Shown here: one piece after another, positions 48,288-57,592 of the stretch
How the letters are laid out: every line of letters starts with the position of its first letter
How positions within the stretch are numbered: the first letter of the stretch is position 1
Assembly: GCA_013166775.1 (NCBI GenBank)
Contig: JABLTJ010000007.1
Location: forward strand, 62,001 to 126,000
DNA: 64,000 bases
Source of the DNA: Promethearchaeati archaeon
GTDB taxonomy: Archaea > Asgardarchaeota > Heimdallarchaeia > Heimdallarchaeales > Heimdallarchaeaceae
Reading direction: 5' to 3'
Position numbers and translations under genes: made by a program
Notes under the pieces: generated by a model
The model's database searches: none
Told to the model about the DNA's origin: nothing
The model's input: the letters and a program-made list of their open reading frames with translations, nothing else

Positions 48288-49179
48288 GAATGTGAAGATT
48301 AATCAAGTTACAGTTATATCTGGGAAGGGAGGGACAGGGAAAAGTTCGATTATTGCTTCTCTTGCTTATCAGCTTAAAGAAATTTCGATATTAGCTGATG
48401 CAGATGTTGATGCTCCTGACTTGTATTTGATTTTTGATCCAAAAGAAACTGAGCAATTTAGTTATTATGGATTGAAGAAAGCTGTAATTGATAAAGAACT
48501 ATGTGTAGAATGTAATGAATGTAGAGATTCATGTAGATTTGAAGCAATTAAAGAAAGTTTAACGGTAAATGATTTCAAATGTGAGGGATGTAGTATGTGT
48601 TTTCACGTTTGTCCAGAAAATGCAATCAAGATGGTTGACAGAGTATCAGGAATTTATATGAGCTCGAACACAAGAATCGGAAAAATGGTTCATGCACGTT
48701 TAAATCCTGGAGAAGAAAGTTCAGGACTATTAGTTGCAGAGGTAAGAAAACTATCAAAGAAAGAAGCAGAAAAAGAGAAAATGAAATTAATCCTAATAGA
48801 TGGATCGCCAGGAATTGGTTGTCCTGTAATTAGCTCGCTTACTGGCGCAGATCTAGCTTTAGTAGTTACAGAACCCACTTTATCAGGATACCATGATCTG
48901 AAAAGAATTCTAGAATTGCTAAAACAGTTTAACATAGGTGGATATGTAATAATAAACAGATTTGATATAAATGAAAGGATTTCGAATGATATTGAAGAAT
49001 ATTGTAAAGAAGATTTCCCAGTTATAGAAAAAATACCTTTCAACAATATATTCACACAAGCTATGATTCAGAAAAAAACAGTTCTGGAGATGGTTTCAGA
49101 AGATGTTGATGTGATTGAGATTCAAAGAATATTAAGAAATATATCGAATTTCATCACATCTCACGATAAAATTTTATAA
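48280..49179 (+). CDS. MinD/ParA-superfamily ATPase with inserted ferredoxin domain (paralog)
   Basis: ISGKGGTGKSSIIASL; CVECNECRDSCRF and CEGCSMCFHVCPENAI; overlaps the upstream gene. Confidence 0.92.
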   Translation: MTKNVKINQVTVISGKGGTGKSSIIASLAYQLKEISILADADVDAPDLYLIFDPKETEQFSYYGLKKAVIDKELCVECNECRDSCRFEAIKESLTVNDFKCEGCSMCFHVCPENAIKMVDRVSGIYMSSNTRIGKMVHARLNPGEESSGLLVAEVRKLSKKEAEKEKMKLILIDGSPGIGCPVISSLTGADLALVVTEPTLSGYHDLKRILELLKQFNIGGYVIINRFDINERISNDIEEYCKEDFPVIEKIPFNNIFTQAMIQKKTVLEMVSEDVDVIEIQRILRNISNFITSHDKIL

Positions 49180-49200
49180 TAACCACTCTATTTAATTTGT

Positions 49201-50031
49201 ATGGAATATAAGGAAGACTATTTTACTGGATTGAAAAACCATAGAATCTATTATCAATCATGGATACCAAAAAAACCTAAAGCTGTTGTTCAAATATTCC
49301 ATGGTGGATTTGAGCATTTAGGCAGATACAAATATTTGGTAGAAAGACTAGCAGAAGAGAATATTATAGTTTATGGAAATGATCACAGAGGTCATGGAAA
49401 GAGTGAAGGAAAGAGGAATCATATAATGTCTTTTGATGATTACGTAGAGGATTGCTATACTCTAAGTAATTTAATAAAAGAAGAACACCCAAATATACCA
49501 TTTTTCGTTCTAGGTCATTCAATGGGATCTTTTATTGCTCAAAGATTTGCTCTCAAATATCAACAAGAGCTAAAAGGTTTGATTCTCTCAGGTTCAGGTA
49601 CAAATATTATGGAAATACCAGGTCTCCTTCGCATGCTAGCAAGGATTATGGTAAAAATATATCCTTCGTTTAAAGCAGCTTCAAATCTAGACCCTAATGA
49701 GATTTCATCAGATCCTGAGTCTGTAGCTGATTATACTAGTGATCCTCTTATAAACTATAAAGTTGCTTCAGCTGGAATGGGTGTAGCATTTATGGATCAC
49801 TACAAAGAAATTAAACAGAGGATTGGAGAAATTCAAATCCCCGTGCTTATCCAGAAAGGTGAATTAGATACTATGGTACTTGGATTAGATGAGTTAAACA
49901 CAGATTTGAATCCCAAAGATAAAACAGTAAAAATCTATAAAGGTTGTAAACACGAAGTATATCAAGAAAATAAGAAAATGAGAACTGAAGCTTTTTCTGA
50001 TCTAGTTGAATGGTTAAATTCTCATTTATGA
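49201..50031 (+). CDS. Alpha/beta hydrolase (monoacylglycerol lipase-like)
   Basis: VQIFHGGFEHLGRYKYL; GNDHRGHGKSEG; FVLGHSMGSFIAQ. Confidence 0.93.
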   Translation: MEYKEDYFTGLKNHRIYYQSWIPKKPKAVVQIFHGGFEHLGRYKYLVERLAEENIIVYGNDHRGHGKSEGKRNHIMSFDDYVEDCYTLSNLIKEEHPNIPFFVLGHSMGSFIAQRFALKYQQELKGLILSGSGTNIMEIPGLLRMLARIMVKIYPSFKAASNLDPNEISSDPESVADYTSDPLINYKVASAGMGVAFMDHYKEIKQRIGEIQIPVLIQKGELDTMVLGLDELNTDLNPKDKTVKIYKGCKHEVYQENKKMRTEAFSDLVEWLNSHL

Positions 50032-50042
50032 AATGAACAATT

Positions 50043-51218
50043 CTATTCAGGATCTTCAGGACTTGAATATTCTTTTATTAGAAGTCCATCTCCTGCTTTT
50101 ATTTTCTCATTATCTTTAGGGAAAAGGGAATATAGACCTCTTTGTCGAATTGCTAGAATCTGCATGAAATCGTTCAGATATTCAGCTTCTTTTACTGTCT
50201 TACCTATATAGGGTGAATCTTTCGTAACTGGAATATAATCCAAAGCTTCCGAAGAATCGTCAACAACTTCTTCAAGTATTGTATAAGGTTTATGTCTAGT
50301 TGTAACTCCAAAAGAAATTTTGATAGCTGCATCCGCAATCTCTTCAAAAGAATCTGCCATTCTTAGGTATGCCATAAGTGTTTTCTTTCCAATCATTTCC
50401 TGTTTATATAAGCGCAATACCTCTTCGATCAACTCATATTGGAGATTATCAATTTTATCTTCTGTTGATAAGATTAAACTCTTGATTTCTGGTAAATCTT
50501 CAAAGGCATATACATAAGCTAAATCTACAGCTAATTCAGCAGATTCCTTCATAGTAACAAGTAAATCTTGATGATATTTTAGCTCTTTTTCTGGAGTGAT
50601 TTCTCCTTGTTTAATAATAGCGTCTCTAGCTTGTTCAACAGTCTGATGTTCTCCCTTTGCTAAAGAAATGAAATGATTTACATTCTCTAAAGGTCCTCTG
50701 AATATCAATAAATCACCAGCCTTCATTATCTCATCATAATTGGTTAAGAGCTTTGTATCTGGTCTGATGATACCTATAATATCCACTCCTAACATATCAT
50801 GAATGCATGACGATAATTCAGATTCATCACACAAAACTGATGATCCTTCCAAAGGAACGAGATCCACAAGTTGATCCATATGCTGTTGAACTAGCTTTAA
50901 TTCGTTCTCCATCTGGTAATCCAATAGGACTAAAGAAGCTATATCTGCTGCAGAGTCTGATATGATATTATTAGCTTCTCCTATTATATAGTAAATTCTA
51001 AGCTGTTCTGCTTGATTACGACTCTTAATTGACAATGACAAATAATCTAGAAGTTTCTTATACAAATCATCGATTTTTTCTTCTAAAACTAAAACTTGCT
51101 CAGCGACAACTCTATCTGAATATAAGAGAGATGCAAAAGCTAAATCTACACATATCTCAGAGAGCGTTTTCATTTCTATTAATATGTCTTTAACACTATC
51201 GGGTTCTTCACTGCTCAT
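50043..51218 (-). CDS. Duplicated PhoU-like + TrkA-C (RCK_C) domain protein
   Basis: Two PhoU-like helical units, each followed by RCK_C-like segments (DIIGIIRPDTKLLTNYDEIMKAGDLLIFRGP; LAIRQRGLYSLFPKDNEKIKAGDGLLI). Confidence 0.75.
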   Translation of the reverse strand: MSSEEPDSVKDILIEMKTLSEICVDLAFASLLYSDRVVAEQVLVLEEKIDDLYKKLLDYLSLSIKSRNQAEQLRIYYIIGEANNIISDSAADIASLVLLDYQMENELKLVQQHMDQLVDLVPLEGSSVLCDESELSSCIHDMLGVDIIGIIRPDTKLLTNYDEIMKAGDLLIFRGPLENVNHFISLAKGEHQTVEQARDAIIKQGEITPEKELKYHQDLLVTMKESAELAVDLAYVYAFEDLPEIKSLILSTEDKIDNLQYELIEEVLRLYKQEMIGKKTLMAYLRMADSFEEIADAAIKISFGVTTRHKPYTILEEVVDDSSEALDYIPVTKDSPYIGKTVKEAEYLNDFMQILAIRQRGLYSLFPKDNEKIKAGDGLLIKEYSSPEDPE

Positions 51219-51331
51219 TGATGATCGAACACTCTTTCAGTAAGAATTTATCTTGTACAAATATCAACTTTTCGTTTTTTAATCATTTTACATGAAGAAA
51301 AGTTAAGAAGTGCAAGTTTTAAGCTGAAAAT

Positions 51332-52618
51332 ATGAACTCCCATTCAAGGACAGAATCTAAGAATGGAAAAAAAATCAATTTAAAAACCCTAGAATGGTTG
51401 AGTTTTGAAAAAGGAGAATTCATAATTATTTTAAGTATGTTTTTCTATCACTTAGGAGTAGCTAATTTTGCACCATATGCACCTCTTTGGTTATTTCAAA
51501 TATTCGAAGAACAATCATTTGTGGTTATTGGATTAGTAAGTATAATTCCAAATGCTATGGTAATTGTTGGTACTCTATTATGGGGATTTCTAGCTGATAG
51601 AACAAGTATAAAGTGGTTTGTTGTAGGTGGATTAGTGTTTATGGGATTAATGTATACTAGTTTAATTTTCTCAAAAAATTCCGCATTCTTTTTGATTATG
51701 ATTTTTGTTGGTTATTTTTTTGGTTCTGCACAATCTGCTAATTATTACGCTTTGGGTACTACTATAACGAGTAAACCTAAAGAAGTAATTCTAGGAAAAA
51801 TTTCAGCAATAACAAGTATTGCTTGGATAATAATGAGTCCAATTTCTGGAGCACTACATGATAATTATGAAGAAGATGCGATGGATATACAACTAATTAT
51901 AGCAGCAGTTGCTTGTCTCATTGCTATAATTTTAGCTATACTAGTTAAGGAAAAGCGAGCTCTAAAAGAAGAAACCAATCATAGAGAAGAAATAAATAAA
52001 ACTTTACCAATTACAACGTTTCCAAAATTGTTCATAATAACATTAATATTGGCATTTTTTATGCAAAGCACAATGGGGGGATTTTGGGCTTATAACACGA
52101 TATATTTTATTGAAACTCTTAAAGTTAAAGCAATACATTATTCTATTTTTTTGGTTGCAACTACAACTATTGCAATTCCGCTATCGTTTATTTTTGGAAA
52201 CATAACTTCCAGTAGAGCGATTAGCAAGACAGCAATTATCTATATTTTCATCCAAAATCTAGTATTTCTGTTTATGTCAATATTTCCTATGAATGCCATT
52301 TTGGCGATGATTCTCTACAGTATTCCAGTTTATCCATTCTATACAGTTTGCATGTATTCCTTAGTTGCAAATTTCACTTCAAAAGAAAGAAGAGCAACAG
52401 CTTATGGTATTTTTAGCTCTATAGGAATTCTTGGAGTAGTGCTAGGGATTCTTATCTTAGGAGTAGTTGCAGATTCTTCTTCACTTGGAATATTTATCAT
52501 GCTAAGATATTCTCTTGCTTACGCTTTTCTTACTTTAGTAATAACATTCATACTCTATTTTCTAATCAAAAGGAATTCTCATATTGATAAGGAAAACTTA
52601 AATGATAAAAAAAGATGA
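51332..52618 (+). CDS. MFS transporter
   Basis: About 12 hydrophobic segments; GLVSIIPNAMVIVGTLLWGFLADRTSIKW. Confidence 0.85.
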   Translation: MNSHSRTESKNGKKINLKTLEWLSFEKGEFIIILSMFFYHLGVANFAPYAPLWLFQIFEEQSFVVIGLVSIIPNAMVIVGTLLWGFLADRTSIKWFVVGGLVFMGLMYTSLIFSKNSAFFLIMIFVGYFFGSAQSANYYALGTTITSKPKEVILGKISAITSIAWIIMSPISGALHDNYEEDAMDIQLIIAAVACLIAIILAILVKEKRALKEETNHREEINKTLPITTFPKLFIITLILAFFMQSTMGGFWAYNTIYFIETLKVKAIHYSIFLVATTTIAIPLSFIFGNITSSRAISKTAIIYIFIQNLVFLFMSIFPMNAILAMILYSIPVYPFYTVCMYSLVANFTSKERRATAYGIFSSIGILGVVLGILILGVVADSSSLGIFIMLRYSLAYAFLTLVITFILYFLIKRNSHIDKENLNDKKR

Positions 52619-52641
52619 ATTACTTCGTAAAAACATTAAAA

Positions 52642-52681
52642 GTGACCAATTTGTGACCACCACCTTCAATATAAGTGACCA
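52642..52681. promoter_or_regulatory. Phased GTGACCA heptamer array
   Basis: GTGACCA at 52642-52648, 52653-52659 and 52675-52681 (11- and 22-bp steps), flanking an AATATAAG TATA-like element. Confidence 0.5.
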
Positions 52682-52706
52682 TTCGAGTATACTTAGGTGA
52701 AGCAAA

Positions 52707-53075
52707 TTGAATTTAAACGAATTGGGTGATAAATTGAACGAAAAAATCGAAAACGAGGTAAAAAAATCAAAAAAAGATAAATCTTCAGATGCAGCGGAAG
52801 TAAAAGAAATGCTTGGTGTAGTATCAACAGAAATTCCTGATTTAATCAAAAATATCTTTCAATCAATATATGATCCTTCAATAGCTGGAAATTATGCTAA
52901 AGGCATAGGCTCATTATATCAAGAATTAAAGGATCAAGGATTACCTGAGGATATGATCAGAGAAATAGTCTTGAACTTTTCTAAATCTTTTGATCTTTTA
53001 GGTAACGCGATGAAGACAATGCCTCAAGAAATTGAGAAGGAATTTGGTAAAAAGAAAAAATCAGAAGAAGATTAA
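52707..53075 (+). CDS. Hypothetical 122-aa protein
   Basis: TTG start preceded by GGTGA; helical, charged ends; first of three same-strand genes. Confidence 0.55.
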   Translation: MNLNELGDKLNEKIENEVKKSKKDKSSDAAEVKEMLGVVSTEIPDLIKNIFQSIYDPSIAGNYAKGIGSLYQELKDQGLPEDMIREIVLNFSKSFDLLGNAMKTMPQEIEKEFGKKKKSEED

Positions 53076-53100
53076 TCTTCAGTAAAAATTAGGTGAAAAA

Positions 53101-53406
53101 ATGACCAAAACTCTGTGGGCAATATTCTGGATAACATTATATATTACCTACTTGGGAGGTATTTTTCCCTATTTTATTCTATATCTCTTGATACTGAGTC
53201 CAATCAGAAAATCAAGAAACAAAGAATTAGTTGGTAGATATCTCAAAGAATATGGAATACCAAGAGAGCTTCGAAGAGAATTAAAGAAATCATATTCCAA
53301 CACTCAAAGTTTGGGTAATATGCTGAAACTTGCGGACATACAAAGACCCTCAGAAAAGAAAGGGTTCTTAATCAAGCTAGGAATCAGCTCAGAAAAATCA
53401 TCGTAA
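53101..53406 (+). CDS. Small membrane protein
   Basis: AGGTGAAAAAATG start context; one or two TM segments then a basic soluble tail. Confidence 0.6.
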   Translation: MTKTLWAIFWITLYITYLGGIFPYFILYLLILSPIRKSRNKELVGRYLKEYGIPRELRRELKKSYSNTQSLGNMLKLADIQRPSEKKGFLIKLGISSEKSS

Positions 53407-53448
53407 GACATTAAATCAAATCTAAATTACGAATTCAGTGATTTTCCT

Positions 53449-53913
53449 ATGTCAGAAGAAGAATCTTTAGAGAGTAGAATTAATGAGTTAGAGGAAAAAA
53501 TCAATTATGTTATTCTACAGATTAACAATCTCCAGCATAAAGTAACTGAGGATAATCCTGAACTTAAGCAAATGATGAGTCTTCTTCAAATTTTAACTTC
53601 TACTTTACAAGTTTCAAAAGCTCCTTTTTCAGTACTATCACAAACTCTTTCTTTGAAGGATAGAATTCTTGAAAGATTTCCTGATTTTAGATATGATGAT
53701 ATTTCTAAAGCTATAATTTCTTCACTTGAAAGAAAAGAAAGACTGAACATCTCACAATTAACTGACCAAGTGAGAAAGGAAAGAGGATCAGCGTCAAGAA
53801 GAATTGTTAGAGAAAGAGTTGATAAATTAATTGAGGAAGGGATAATCCAAGAAGTTGAGTCTGGATATGGAAGACAATTAGAATTAGTTCCAATAGATGA
53901 AGAAAAAAAATAG
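53449..53913 (+). CDS. Coiled-coil plus winged-helix protein
   Basis: LESRINELEEKINYVILQINNL coiled coil; C-terminal LNISQLTDQVRKERGSASRRIVRERVDKLIEEGIIQEVESG wHTH. Confidence 0.65.
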   Translation: MSEEESLESRINELEEKINYVILQINNLQHKVTEDNPELKQMMSLLQILTSTLQVSKAPFSVLSQTLSLKDRILERFPDFRYDDISKAIISSLERKERLNISQLTDQVRKERGSASRRIVRERVDKLIEEGIIQEVESGYGRQLELVPIDEEKK

Positions 53914-53918
53914 AAAAA

Positions 53919-53938
53919 TAGGAAATTATTATTTCCTA
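53919..53938. terminator. Stem-loop between convergent genes
   Basis: TAGGAAAT-TATT-ATTTCCTA at the junction of convergent ORFs. Confidence 0.45.
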
Positions 53939-54921
53939 AATTTATTAGAGGCTTTTAATGCTGCTACAAAAATAACGGGAGCGATTAATGCTGTAACCCA
54001 TGCAAACGGAACATTATCTTCTTCTCCAGAATCATAAGTTCCTAAAGAAGGGTCGTATATAAGATAGTCAAAATGTTCAAATGATAAATATATTCTTAGA
54101 ACATTTTCTCCAGTTGCGCAATAGGATGCATTTACACTGCTATATTCATATTGACTTTCTGTTTGGTTTTTGATTTGTGCTTTATCTGCATAGCCAAAGA
54201 AAGCAGTCTTTTCTTCGTTTTGGAATGTAAGTTCTTGTTTTAGCTCACCAGCTTTGTTTTCCAATTTCTTCTCGCTTCCAGAATTATCTACTGAAGTATC
54301 TATTTGCTGATCAAATTGGTTTCTTACTTGCATACCTTCACTAAGAATTATATCAAATCGAAGTGCTAGAAAATTAGTATCAGATTCCCAAGGCCATCCA
54401 CTAATATAGAGATCAAATTTGAGTTCAGTTCCTCCAACGAGTTCGTATCCATCTATAACTTGATCTTCTAAATAAAGATGCATAGCGATAGTAATATCTA
54501 ATTCATCATACACGAGACCTATTATTTCATCAGCTGTAAAGTTGAAATGAATAGCTGTAACTAATCCTTCTGTCTCTTCAACATTGAAACCGCTGAAAAT
54601 CCAACTAATACTAGTCAATGTTAAATATGGCATTCCAGTAAGAGTTTCACTTGCTTGAAAAACTCCATCTTCATTCTGATCCTCATATTCTGCAAGCTGC
54701 TTGAAGATTACAGTATAATTCAAACCTGAAACTAATTTGTAATGAAATCCAGGCAAATTGCCGAAAGTATTAACACTGATAGTAACATTTTCTGTTTCAA
54801 CAGTTGCAATTCCATTCTTCCATTCATATTCTATTCCTTGCTCAGGCGCTGCTTGAGATCCCATTGTTAGAAGCATCAATGCAATAAAGCCTAATCCAAT
54901 TAGTGTGAGTTTTTTATTCAT
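53929..54921 (-). CDS. Secreted protein with C-terminal TM anchor
   Basis: Signal peptide LIGLGFIALMLLTMGSQAAP; C-terminal VPFAWVTALIAPVIFVAALKASNKFRK. Confidence 0.65.
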   Translation of the reverse strand: MNKKLTLIGLGFIALMLLTMGSQAAPEQGIEYEWKNGIATVETENVTISVNTFGNLPGFHYKLVSGLNYTVIFKQLAEYEDQNEDGVFQASETLTGMPYLTLTSISWIFSGFNVEETEGLVTAIHFNFTADEIIGLVYDELDITIAMHLYLEDQVIDGYELVGGTELKFDLYISGWPWESDTNFLALRFDIILSEGMQVRNQFDQQIDTSVDNSGSEKKLENKAGELKQELTFQNEEKTAFFGYADKAQIKNQTESQYEYSSVNASYCATGENVLRIYLSFEHFDYLIYDPSLGTYDSGEEDNVPFAWVTALIAPVIFVAALKASNKFRK

Positions 54922-55054
54922 TTTGTCACCAACAACTAACCCTCATAAATAATTTAATACGTGTTCATTTAACTATCTGAAGAAATTACTTTAATTTTCT
55001 AAAGTATAGTTTTAAAGTTAAAATTATATAGGAGAGCTTTCTCTATCTTACTCA

Positions 55055-55873
55055 ATGGATTCTCAAATAGTGGAAGATGATAGTAGTATTCAAATGAAAA
55101 TTCTATCCAATTCTATCAGACAGAGAATCCTTAAATTAGTTGCTGAGCAAGGTTCTATTTCCTTTACAGCTATTAAGGAAGAATTAGAACTGACAGATGG
55201 TAGTTTGTTTTACCACCTTAAAAACCTAGATTCGTATATACAAAAGGATCAACAAAATTTCTATCAGCTTAATGAGAAAGGAAAAAAAATAGTCGAAGAT
55301 ATCATCCATAAAATATCTCTCCCTGATACAGAGGAAGAAAAGAAATCATGGTTTATAGATAAACTAGCTTTTCGAGAATTATACTATTATTTCTTTGGTG
55401 ATCCAGTTAGAAGTCTCATTGAATTGAATATATTTCTTATAGTTGTTGCTTGGTTATTTGGTGTATCTAACACACATTTCAGCTCTGTAGAATCAATTCT
55501 TGAAGGAGGCGCAATAATCAATGGATTATTATCCATTGCTCATTGGTATCTTTATTTAGCAGTCGTATTTCTTACTCTTAAAACACTAAAAAATGAATCG
55601 AATATCAAGGAATTATGGGTAGGAATCTTTGTTGGGATTATTCCTTATATTGTTTATCTAATTCCTATCGGGATAATTCATTATACCAATACAGCTATGG
55701 AAGGTTGGTTATTGATTCTGATGAATATTGTTTTTGCAATTGTAAAAATAATATCAGCAATATTTGTTTCTCAGGGTATTTATCTATCAACTAACTGCAA
55801 GCAATATCAAGCTGTGATAATAGCTAGCGCACTGATAATTATTGATTACATTTACCTTATGATTATGATGTAA
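55055..55873 (+). CDS. Membrane-tethered ArsR-like HTH protein
   Basis: SNSIRQRILKLVAEQGSISFTAIKEELELTDGSLFYHLKNL HTH, then about 5 TM segments. Confidence 0.75.
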   Translation: MDSQIVEDDSSIQMKILSNSIRQRILKLVAEQGSISFTAIKEELELTDGSLFYHLKNLDSYIQKDQQNFYQLNEKGKKIVEDIIHKISLPDTEEEKKSWFIDKLAFRELYYYFFGDPVRSLIELNIFLIVVAWLFGVSNTHFSSVESILEGGAIINGLLSIAHWYLYLAVVFLTLKTLKNESNIKELWVGIFVGIIPYIVYLIPIGIIHYTNTAMEGWLLILMNIVFAIVKIISAIFVSQGIYLSTNCKQYQAVIIASALIIIDYIYLMIMM

Positions 55874-55947
55874 GAAAAATAACTTTAAAGAATTAAATAA
55901 GAAGAGTAAAAAAAGTGAATGAGAAAGATAAAGTGAAGGGATAGACA

Positions 55948-56604
55948 ATGAATGGCAGAAATAAAATTACACTAATACTTCTGATCATGATGTTATCAGG
56001 TGCTACAGTAGCAGTGATGATTACTGTAAAGGATTTTGGTTTAATTATTTCTGACATACAAGATTTTAGAGAATATCCTTTTGATTGGCAAGATTCAAGA
56101 TACGATGGTACTCTATTGTTATATGTAGATGGGGATATATCAGAAAATGCATCTTTGGAACAGGTAATCACCTTAGAAACATCTATGCCTTCTTATCAAG
56201 TCCTTCATATGTATCTTATAATTACAGCATTAAGGATGAAAAGCAAGAGTCAAGGTATTCTTATTGATTTGATTGATAATCCAAGAGTCATTGATCTAAA
56301 ATCAATAAATAATACAGTTGATTTATTTGCTAGTTTTCCTCTTCCAGAAGGTGAGTATTCCGCGGTTCACTTTTATTATGACAAAGAAATAATTACAGAA
56401 ACAAGTTTAGGGAATAAAACTTTCTCTGCTCAAGGAAGTAATTTCTTTACTGTGACATTTTATCAAAATAAGAATAACAATACAGAATCTGATTTGAGAA
56501 TTCGTAGAAATAAAGTATCAGGATTATTACTATCGTTTCAAATGCAAATAAGATGGCAACAGCAGATAATTTTCCCACACATTTTTGGATATTTATCTTT
56601 CTAA
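55948..56604 (+). CDS. Secreted/membrane-associated hypothetical protein
   Basis: Signal-like N-terminus; unique sequence. Confidence 0.5.
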   Translation: MNGRNKITLILLIMMLSGATVAVMITVKDFGLIISDIQDFREYPFDWQDSRYDGTLLLYVDGDISENASLEQVITLETSMPSYQVLHMYLIITALRMKSKSQGILIDLIDNPRVIDLKSINNTVDLFASFPLPEGEYSAVHFYYDKEIITETSLGNKTFSAQGSNFFTVTFYQNKNNNTESDLRIRRNKVSGLLLSFQMQIRWQQQIIFPHIFGYLSF

Positions 56605-56614
56605 TTTTTCTTAA

Positions 56615-57541
56615 TTATTTCCAACAATCTTTCATAACACGTATAAAATTCTCATACTTGATTTTGTTTAATTCAGTTTCATTATATCCAGTTTCTTCTA
56701 AATATTTTAGGAGTATTGGATAATGACTAATATCTTTTATAGCAGTTGGTATCGTAGCTCCATCATAATCTGAACCAAGACTTACATGATTTATTCCTAC
56801 TTTATCTACTATATGATCTATATGATTCTTAATTATTTCAAAAGTTATTTCATCTTTATTTAATTCAGAGGAAAGAAAACTTACACAGAAATTTATCCCT
56901 ATAGTACCATTAGATTCTCCTATTGCTTCTATTTGTTCATCTTTCAGATTTCGAATGTGATCACAAAGTGAGTAAGCATTACTATGCGATGCAATTATTG
57001 GTTTAGAAGTATTATCTACTACATCCCAAAAACTCTTTTCATTCAAATGACTCACATCTACTATTATCCCCAATTCTTCCATTTCTCCTAAGAGCTGTTT
57101 CCCTTCAATTGTTAAACCTCTCATCTCATCATTTCCTACTCCTGTTGCAAATTGATTTAGATTAGACCAACTTAATCCCATACTTCTTAGACCAAGTTTG
57201 TGATAATTTCTCAGGTTATGAAACTCTGATTCCAATCCTCCGGAACCTTCAAAATGGAGAATTGCCCCAACTTTGTTTTCTCTCTTACATTTTTCAAAAT
57301 CTTCGATTCTTTTAATTTGTAGTAGCTCATTTTCAGGATTATCAACAAGTTGAAACCAGTAATCAACACCTCTAGAAATTGAATAACTACTAACTTTAGG
57401 GAAAACAGCAAAAAAAGCTGCTAGCACATTTCCTTTTTTCATTCTAGGTAAATCTACATGTCCTACTTCTGATTCTCTTGAAAATGATCTTTGTTGCCTC
57501 TGAAGAGCAAATAGAACATCAATATGGCCATCAATAATCAT
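56615..57541 (-). CDS. Membrane dipeptidase (M19, renal dipeptidase family)
   Basis: MIIDGHIDVLF (HxD); LGLRSMGLSWSNLNQFATG; IIASHSNAYSLCDHIRNL; LGSDYDGA. Confidence 0.93.
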   Translation of the reverse strand: MIIDGHIDVLFALQRQQRSFSRESEVGHVDLPRMKKGNVLAAFFAVFPKVSSYSISRGVDYWFQLVDNPENELLQIKRIEDFEKCKRENKVGAILHFEGSGGLESEFHNLRNYHKLGLRSMGLSWSNLNQFATGVGNDEMRGLTIEGKQLLGEMEELGIIVDVSHLNEKSFWDVVDNTSKPIIASHSNAYSLCDHIRNLKDEQIEAIGESNGTIGINFCVSFLSSELNKDEITFEIIKNHIDHIVDKVGINHVSLGSDYDGATIPTAIKDISHYPILLKYLEETGYNETELNKIKYENFIRVMKDCWK

Positions 57542-57592
57542 ACATGATGAAGCTATGTAAAAAATATAAGCTTTTGTAATTTACTTGAAGAT

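Noticed and set aside
56540-56640. Alternative-frame TM tail (MATADNFPTHFWIFIFLIFLNYF) for the 55948 ORF
   Set aside because: Would overlap the convergent dipeptidase gene and rests on one assumed frameshift; insufficient support.
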